From contig CAUWAG010000003.1 in the NCBI GenBank assembly GCA_963556695.1, forward strand, positions 4,340,001-4,404,000: a DNA stretch of 64,000 bases. Direction: 5' to 3'. The DNA comes from Anthostomella pinea (taxonomy: Eukaryota; Ascomycota; Sordariomycetes; Xylariales; Xylariaceae). The position numbers and the translations under genes are program-made. Of the stretch, positions 57,718-64,000 are shown piece after piece. The notes beneath the pieces are model-generated. The model did not search any database. It was not told the origin of the DNA and was given only the letters and a program-made list of their open reading frames with translations. Each line of letters begins with the position of its first letter. The stretch's first letter is position 1.

Positions 57718-58336
57718 ATTGATTGATTGATTGATTTTATTTATCGTGGGTGCAGTCCCTCAACAGGGCAAACCACGCCCCCCAGAGCCATTGCATCGCA
57801 AGGTTGTAGAGGTGTCAGTCTAGATACATTCAGATCCGCGCACGAGCCCATTCTCGCTGTAGCGGTACCAAGCTGGAGTGTCCAGATGGTTTTAGTCGAT
57901 ACCTAAGCACGATTCCGTTAGAAAAAACCTCCTGTCTAGTGACAAAGCGACCCAGTGGACCTCGGTCCTCTGATGTACACATCGTTCTAGTAGCCGTTCG
58001 ATATATGTCGCATTGGTGGATGAAGCAGGTGTTTGTTATCTGCTGGCGAGGGAAAAACCACAAGGGGAAACATTGGTGGATGAAGCAGGTGTTTGTTATC
58101 TGCTGGCGAGGGAAAAACCACAAGGGGAAAACCTCACAGGAGTGGGTGTTATGGAGACAAGCTGCTTGGCTATCGGGCTCTGTGATAATGGGGCCTCTCC
58201 AATGTCGTGTGCTGGTTGTCGACTCGCACAAGCCGGGTCAGAAGGGGGCCGTAGCAGGATTCGAACCCACTTGTTCTCGTCGTCCACCGCACAAACGAGA
58301 ACACAGCCAGGCGCATTTGACCATTGCGCCATACGG
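57718..58336 (-). mobile_element. SINE-like retroposon with tRNA-like head and (ATCA)n tail
   Basis: Flanked by exact 17-bp copies CCGACAACTACCCTCTG (57701-57717 and 58337-58353; the outer CC overlaps the element, so the true duplication is 15-17 bp). Read on the minus strand it starts with a tRNA-like sequence carrying Pol III A and B boxes (58338-58247). It continues with a unique body containing a 60-bp tandem duplication and ends in a simple-repeat tail AAATCAATCAATC at the left. This is the plan of a tRNA-derived SINE mobilised by a LINE. Confidence 0.82.
58011..58130. repeat. 60-bp exact tandem duplication inside the SINE-like element
   Basis: Unit starting cattggtggatgaagcaggt occurs twice in a row, 58011-58070 and 58071-58130, with no difference. 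It lies in the body of the retroposon. Confidence 0.95.
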
Positions 58337-58338
58337 CC
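58247..58338 (-). tRNA. tRNA-like sequence (SINE head; identity unresolved)
   Basis: 92 nt with a perfect 7-bp acceptor stem (GGCCGTA/TACGGCC), D arm GCGC-loop-GCGC with A box TGGCGCAATGG, T arm with B box GGTTCGAATCC and a 5-bp T stem with wobbles. Between them lies a 9-bp stem (TGTTCTCGT/ACGAGAACA) with a 14-nt loop, too long and offset for a normal anticodon arm. There is no T-run terminator directly after it. Because it coincides with the end of a target-duplicated insertion, I read it as the SINE head, not a working tRNA gene. Confidence 0.4.
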
Positions 58339-58353
58339 GACAACTACCCTCTG

Positions 58354-60763
58354 CTACAGTAGTTCCAACGATTTTGTTAGACTGACAACACTCAAAAGCA
58401 AAGGACGGACAGTGCCCTCGGGGTCAACACCGGGCAAATTCCCAACACTAAGTATCACTAGGTGGTCGCGCATGCGATTGAAGACATGCAGAGCGCTAGT
58501 CTACGCTCTTGGCTGAGGAACATCCATCGAACCCCCTTTGTCCACAGCTCCCATGTGTTGATTGATGTAGACGGGTTGGTGGTCCGCGTCAGACACGATG
58601 ATCGTACCCATTGGACCTCCCAACGGAGACCACGTCACATAGGGGGAGCTGCTAGGCTGAACCTCGTCATTTGCCAACATCGGGTGTCCCTCAGCGCTGT
58701 TGAGTTCCAGCGGGCTCTTGGAAATGCGATAGTCGATTGGGGAATTTTGTTCCTGTCAGGTTGAGATCGCCGGGAAACTCATGCTCAAGAATGCAGCTGT
58801 CGTTAAGAGGGAGATATTGGACAGCGGTCACCCCTAGTCTGACGCTGTACTTGCCATATGCGACATCATTGACAACTGACCCCCACTGCTTCAAGTTTGC
58901 TGACGTTTGATGGGCCAGCTTCTGTCCGTGAAGGGGACCTCTCTGGCTCGCTGTAGAAGCACAGCAGCCTCTCACGACGTTGAAGACAGGGTTCATGGTA
59001 ATATACGAGAGGTGGTTCCGTTTGATATGATTGGGCGATCTGCAGTAGCAACTCACATAATCGGAACTGAAGTCGAATCCTTTCGGGTAGCCGGCGAAAT
59101 GTACGGCTGACGGAGTATCAGGTCGAGGCCTTGGACCCTTGAGAGGCAGTATTGGAGTGCAGTCAGTGATTCCACGACCCTGGTGGGCGCAGGGAGTCCC
59201 GTAACTTCCTGGAGTCATGAAAGCTTGGGATGATTGGTTGGCTCATTCGGGAAGGTAGCAGGCGATTGTAAGGCGAGCTGAGTCCCCGGGCCTCTTCGGC
59301 GCCATTTCAGGTCTCGCGCAATGTCACGCAATGCATACCTTCCTATGAAGTGTACTGCAACTTTGACACCTTGAGCTGGCAGGATGGCGCTTAAGTCGTC
59401 AGTTATAAGGAATCCTTGTAAATGATGCCGACGCCAGCTTGTCCAGTCTGAGCCTTCGCTTGAAACCTTATAGTCCCTCGACTCCTATTCAGAGGATACT
59501 ACTACCCAAGTGCTGAGAACTGAGTCGATTCGAGATAGCCCTCTTCACGCATCGCATACACTATGCAACAAGACGTTGTATGCAGAGCAGAAGCTGTAAA
59601 TCAGAATGGAAGTGCAAACGCGCGCCCCCCTTAATGGAGCAACGTTGCCGGGTACTGCGTACCATTCGGACCCCAGGCGGACTTAGGACATTACTTTTTG
59701 GGGTCGGGATTTGCGCTCAACCCCATCCATGAACTACCCACGTAAAATGGCCGCACTGGATGACCCAAAGCACCCGGTCCTGCATCTGTCTGCATAGATA
59801 GGTATGTGCTTCCCTACTTTTGCGACCCCGTCTGCACGTTAGACGCACCCTTGTCTACTGTCACATGCCTGCCCGCATGGCTGACCTGCATGAGGACTTC
59901 CGGGACTTGAGCGCGTAGGTATGCAAGTTCGTTCCGTGGTACCCTGTATGCGGGGCCGTAACGGTACTTGGCATTAGCCAGGGGTAAAACCCGACTGTTG
60001 TGCTTGAGATAAAGTTGCGGCCACTGCTGTGACTGTGGGGGACGAGATAAGCATATCTAGGCATATGCTCGCTTGACAGACAAGAAAGATACAGGCCACA
60101 ATGGCGAGCTTCGTCGTAACAGTTCACAAGTCTCATCTCATATGTCCAGCGGCCAGGGCCTCTTTCTATATGGCGAGAGGTAGCCGTAGCTTTTTCGACG
60201 TACACGCAAGACTACAGCTCAGCACCCAGCATCTATGCCCGGCTGCGGCAGAATCTTGAAAGCAACTGTTACGAAGTTACGCGCCCCAAGCTCAAGTAAG
60301 CATTGATAAGAGGGGAAGAATGCCCGAACAGGAAGGCGACATATTTCGCACCACGAGACCAGGGCTCCAGACTCTTTACGCGAGACCGACCTCTTGGCGC
60401 CGACGGCGGGATGCCACCCCATGATAGGCATCGTACGTCGTTGTGGGCAATTCGGCGCGGAGGTTGTGTTGCAGCTTCTGGGCCACTTGAGCAGCCCTAC
60501 TGCAGTACGCCGCACCCGTCGCTGATGCATTCCTGACCCATGCTGGGTCGCTTCGGCGTACATGTATCCCCCCTGAATCCCACCAACGGCAACCATCATG
60601 TGGCTTGCGTGACCGTTGTCCGTTGATGGCGTTAGGGGCTTCCTGCATGGAGGTCATGAGGAAGGCCTTGGTTCGGAGCCATCGACGAGCAGGCTGTCGA
60701 TAAGACAGCTCGGATCTTGTAAGTTCGACTTGACATGTATACTAGCTATCTGGTCACAGTCGA
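58354..60763. other. Intergenic 2.4 kb with a possible gene relic
   Basis: A minus-strand frame at 58691-59218 (MTPGSYGTPCAHQGRGITDC, then WGSVVNDVAYGKYSVRLGV) looks protein-like and has possible splice sites, but I recognise no family and could not build a full gene. The rest shows nothing. Confidence 0.3.
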
Positions 60764-60769
60764 TATAAA
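60764..60769 (+). promoter_or_regulatory. TATA box of the subtilase gene
   Basis: TATAAA followed by TA, 107 bp upstream of the ATG at 60871. Confidence 0.5.
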
Positions 60770-60870
60770 TACCAGTTATACGGCTGCTGAAAGGGATGAG
60801 ACCACCCAGCACGGTCACAAAGAATCTGCTCCATACTGCCCAGTCCAATATACCACCCTGAGTCGCTACC

Positions 60871-62204
<1,334 letters not shown>

Positions 62205-62523
62205 GGAGATACATGAGTTGGAGTGCTGGGCTTTCTAGCAGAGTTCGTGGTTCCCAACCCAGCAGATTGAGAGGTGGTCTCAATATACTCATCAATCCTG
62301 GCTCTGCCACAACCTAGAGAAAATGACAATCTACTTCTTTGGCTTATGGCTGGACCCTGTGATTCTTCCCCCTTAACCATAACGCCATCATGGCTCCAGT
62401 GAACCCTGTACCCTCCCGCCTCCGCTAAGACCACACGAAAGCTCCTTCCCCCACCGTCACCCAGAGTAGCTTTTTAGAAGACTGTATTCGGCAGGTCAGC
62501 TAGATGAAGTAACAATCTTCAAG
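62205..62523. other. Convergent intergenic region
   Basis: Short interval between the subtilase stop codon and the kinase-like pseudogene; probable 3' UTR only. Confidence 0.45.
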
Positions 62524-62990
62524 CTAATCCTCCAGTTCATCAAACATCCTTTCCAATTTCTTATCCTCATCTTCCATATCCGATTTACCTCCCGACAGTG
62601 ACGCAATTTCGCAATCGACGAGCTAGCAGTGCCCGTTCTTGACGATGAACTGTTCCAGATTCAAATCCCCATGGCAATAGCCCGTTTTGTGAAATGCGCA
62701 AACCTTTTCCAAGCAAATGTCCTTGTCTTTCTTGCTTGGTTCGTCGCCATCGATCAGCTCGAGGAGAAAGCCGATAGGTTTCCCTTCTTCCGTAACCAGT
62801 GCCAGAAAACCGGGACCGATAGACTTGCATTATACCTCCCTGTAGACGCCAACCTTGCCCTTGAAACAGTCTTCGTACATTTGCATCTTGTACAGTACTT
62901 TGCCGAACACCGGGGCCCGAGCTGTATAGTCCTTCAGCACGCACCTCGCGATAACCCCACCAGGCCTAACAGCAGCGGCCGTAGTGCCAG
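62524..62990 (-). pseudogene. Protein-kinase-like fragment with two in-frame stops
   Basis: The frame ending at 62524 reads GGVIARCVLKDYTARAPVF, EGKPIGFLLELIDGDEPSK, then a catalytic-loop-like AFHKTGYCHGDLNLEQFIVK and LVDCEIASLSGG. It is interrupted by a stop after VYREV (about 62835) and another after KNGHC (about 62626). This matches the short HGDLN-type kinase-like proteins common in Pezizomycotina genomes; the metal motif DFE is here VDCE. The upstream part (to about 63180) may hold more of it in mixed frames. Confidence 0.6.
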
Positions 62991-63421
62991 TCTTCGGTGA
63001 CGCATCGCGACCCTGGAAGCCCGTTGACCGCTACGCCGTCGGTAAGCTGCTAGGCCACCTGTTCATCATAGAGCTGGAGCACCACCTTGATGATGCCGAG
63101 GTCATCGCCAGCCTCGTCGATCTGGACGTGATTGATCCGGGCGGCAAATCAGTGGATTCAAGGATGAATAGGTCGACGCAGAATGCTTCAGTGGAAACGC
63201 TCTGAAAAAGCAACCTCATGGAACTAACTGCCTTATATTATGCTATCTCGTCTGATAAGCCAAAAGATTGCAGTTTCACCCCTTTGAGAGGTGTCATCAA
63301 GAACAGCCACTTCTGGGCGCACTCCCTTTGGGCGCCCAATATCCCGTCCACACACATTGCAGCTTCATATATAGCAAGGTGTCGAGCGCCAGCATTGTAT
63401 CCTGAATTGGCCAGCGGATAT
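62991..63421. other. Intergenic or further kinase relic
   Basis: Mixed frames with possible remains (GIIKVVLQLYDEQVA) but no continuous reading. Lies next to the 3' end of the GH64 gene. Confidence 0.35.
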
Positions 63422-64000
63422 TTAGCTTTGAGAACCACCCACTGTCACAGTGAAGAGGACCGGATCACCAGCGTTGACCTTGCCGGACTGATCGTCGCCG
63501 TCGTCCGGCTGCACGTCATCGTAAGCAAAAGCGTAGCCCTTTCCATCAATGTTGTGCTCGTGTACAAGACGCGCATAGTGGTTCGTAGGATCCCGCCGGT
63601 AGAAAGTCGGCGGGTGCGAGGGATGGTCATCCGCCTCGAGCAGAGCTGTGCGGACGAAAGCTGCGGCCAAACGCGGGATAATGGCATTGCGCGTTGCCGA
63701 AGGGCCCGTGGTGAAGGGACCACTATTGCAACCGAGGATGTCGGCGGTGGTAGGCTTGCCGAACTTCTCATCGCCGACCAGCACTTCACCCTTGTCTGTG
63801 AACTTGCCGTCGAGGACGCCAGGCTCGGCCTGCGTGTTGATCTTGATCACCTTCTGGTTCTTGCAGTAGTGGTCCCACACCTCGTCGACGTAGGGTTCGT
63901 AGTACCCGTCGAAACTGGCGCCCACCGCATTACCATGCGTTGCATTAAGGACGCGCAGGGGCTTGCCGTCGCGCTCGACCACAAGCTTGTCCCAAGGTCG
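63422..64000 (-). CDS. GH64 beta-1,3-glucanase, C-terminal part (runs off window)
   Basis: Open frame from the window edge (RPWDKLVVERDGKPLRV) to a stop at 63422, about 192 aa visible. Typical GH64 C-terminal features: QAEPGVLDGKFTDKGEVLVG, PTTADILGCNSGPF, AAAFVRTALLE, YRRDPTNHYARLVHEHNID and GYAFAYDDVQPDDGDDQSGK. GH64 enzymes cut laminarin-type glucans to oligosaccharides and are secreted; the start and signal peptide lie beyond base 64000. No lesion in the visible part. Confidence 0.88.
   Translation of the reverse strand, partial: RPWDKLVVERDGKPLRVLNATHGNAVGASFDGYYEPYVDEVWDHYCKNQKVIKINTQAEPGVLDGKFTDKGEVLVGDEKFGKPTTADILGCNSGPFTTGPSATRNAIIPRLAAAFVRTALLEADDHPSHPPTFYRRDPTNHYARLVHEHNIDGKGYAFAYDDVQPDDGDDQSGKVNAGDPVLFTVTVGGSQS

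Noticed and set aside
58247..58338. Ordinary tRNA gene
   Set aside because: Anticodon arm is abnormal, no T-run terminator follows, and the sequence ends exactly at a target-site duplication.
57939..58516. Overlapping frames in the SINE region
   Set aside because: They arise from the 60-bp duplication and the tRNA-like head, with no protein-like features.

Overview
This is nuclear DNA of a filamentous ascomycete (Pezizomycotina, probably Sordariomycetes). The evidence is the short 50-80 nt introns with CTAAC/CTGAC branch points, the gene families present (Trs130, Mdm20, Ilm1, CRH-type GH16, GH64, proteinase-K-like subtilase, GPI-anchored Ser/Thr-rich wall protein), and the TE types (Fot1/pogo element, TA-flanked MITE, tRNA-headed SINE). 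The species cannot be named from the sequence.

Layout. Bases 1-14.6 kb are a compact housekeeping block: MRI1 (methionine salvage), TRS130 (TRAPP II), CDC43 (geranylgeranyltransferase-I beta), ILM1 and MDM20/NAA25 (NatB auxiliary subunit). From 14.6 to 35 kb the DNA is gene-poor and shaped by mobile elements. It holds a secreted CRH-type GH16 gene cut by an apparently intact Fot1/pogo transposon, an Apple/PAN-like membrane protein, a decayed MFS transporter fused to a decayed tannase/feruloyl esterase, a small secreted protein, and a five-exon zinc-motif/cupin gene with MITEs in two introns. From 35.8 to 52 kb are a repeat-headed APH-fold kinase-like protein, an Erg6-like methyltransferase, a repeat-rich GPI wall protein, a homocysteine S-methyltransferase and a C2-domain protein, separated by long gaps. 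From 52 to 64 kb secreted and transport genes dominate, several broken: a frameshifted acetylxylan-esterase/cutinase-like gene, an MFS transporter broken by an 11-bp duplication and a stop, a SINE-like insertion with a 17-bp target duplication, an intact subtilase, a kinase-like pseudogene and a partial GH64 glucanase at the edge.

No operon-like or biosynthetic cluster is visible. The theme of the second half is secreted carbohydrate- and protein-active enzymes and transporters in different stages of decay beside recent TE insertions. The most informative signals are: (i) a transposon at a TA in an otherwise fully consistent reading frame; (ii) an intron of that gene that only works as a [D1,2] stwintron; (iii) two related MITEs in two introns of one gene; (iv) the SINE-like element. 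Exon boundaries were worked out by hand from splice signals and reading phase, with no transcript data.
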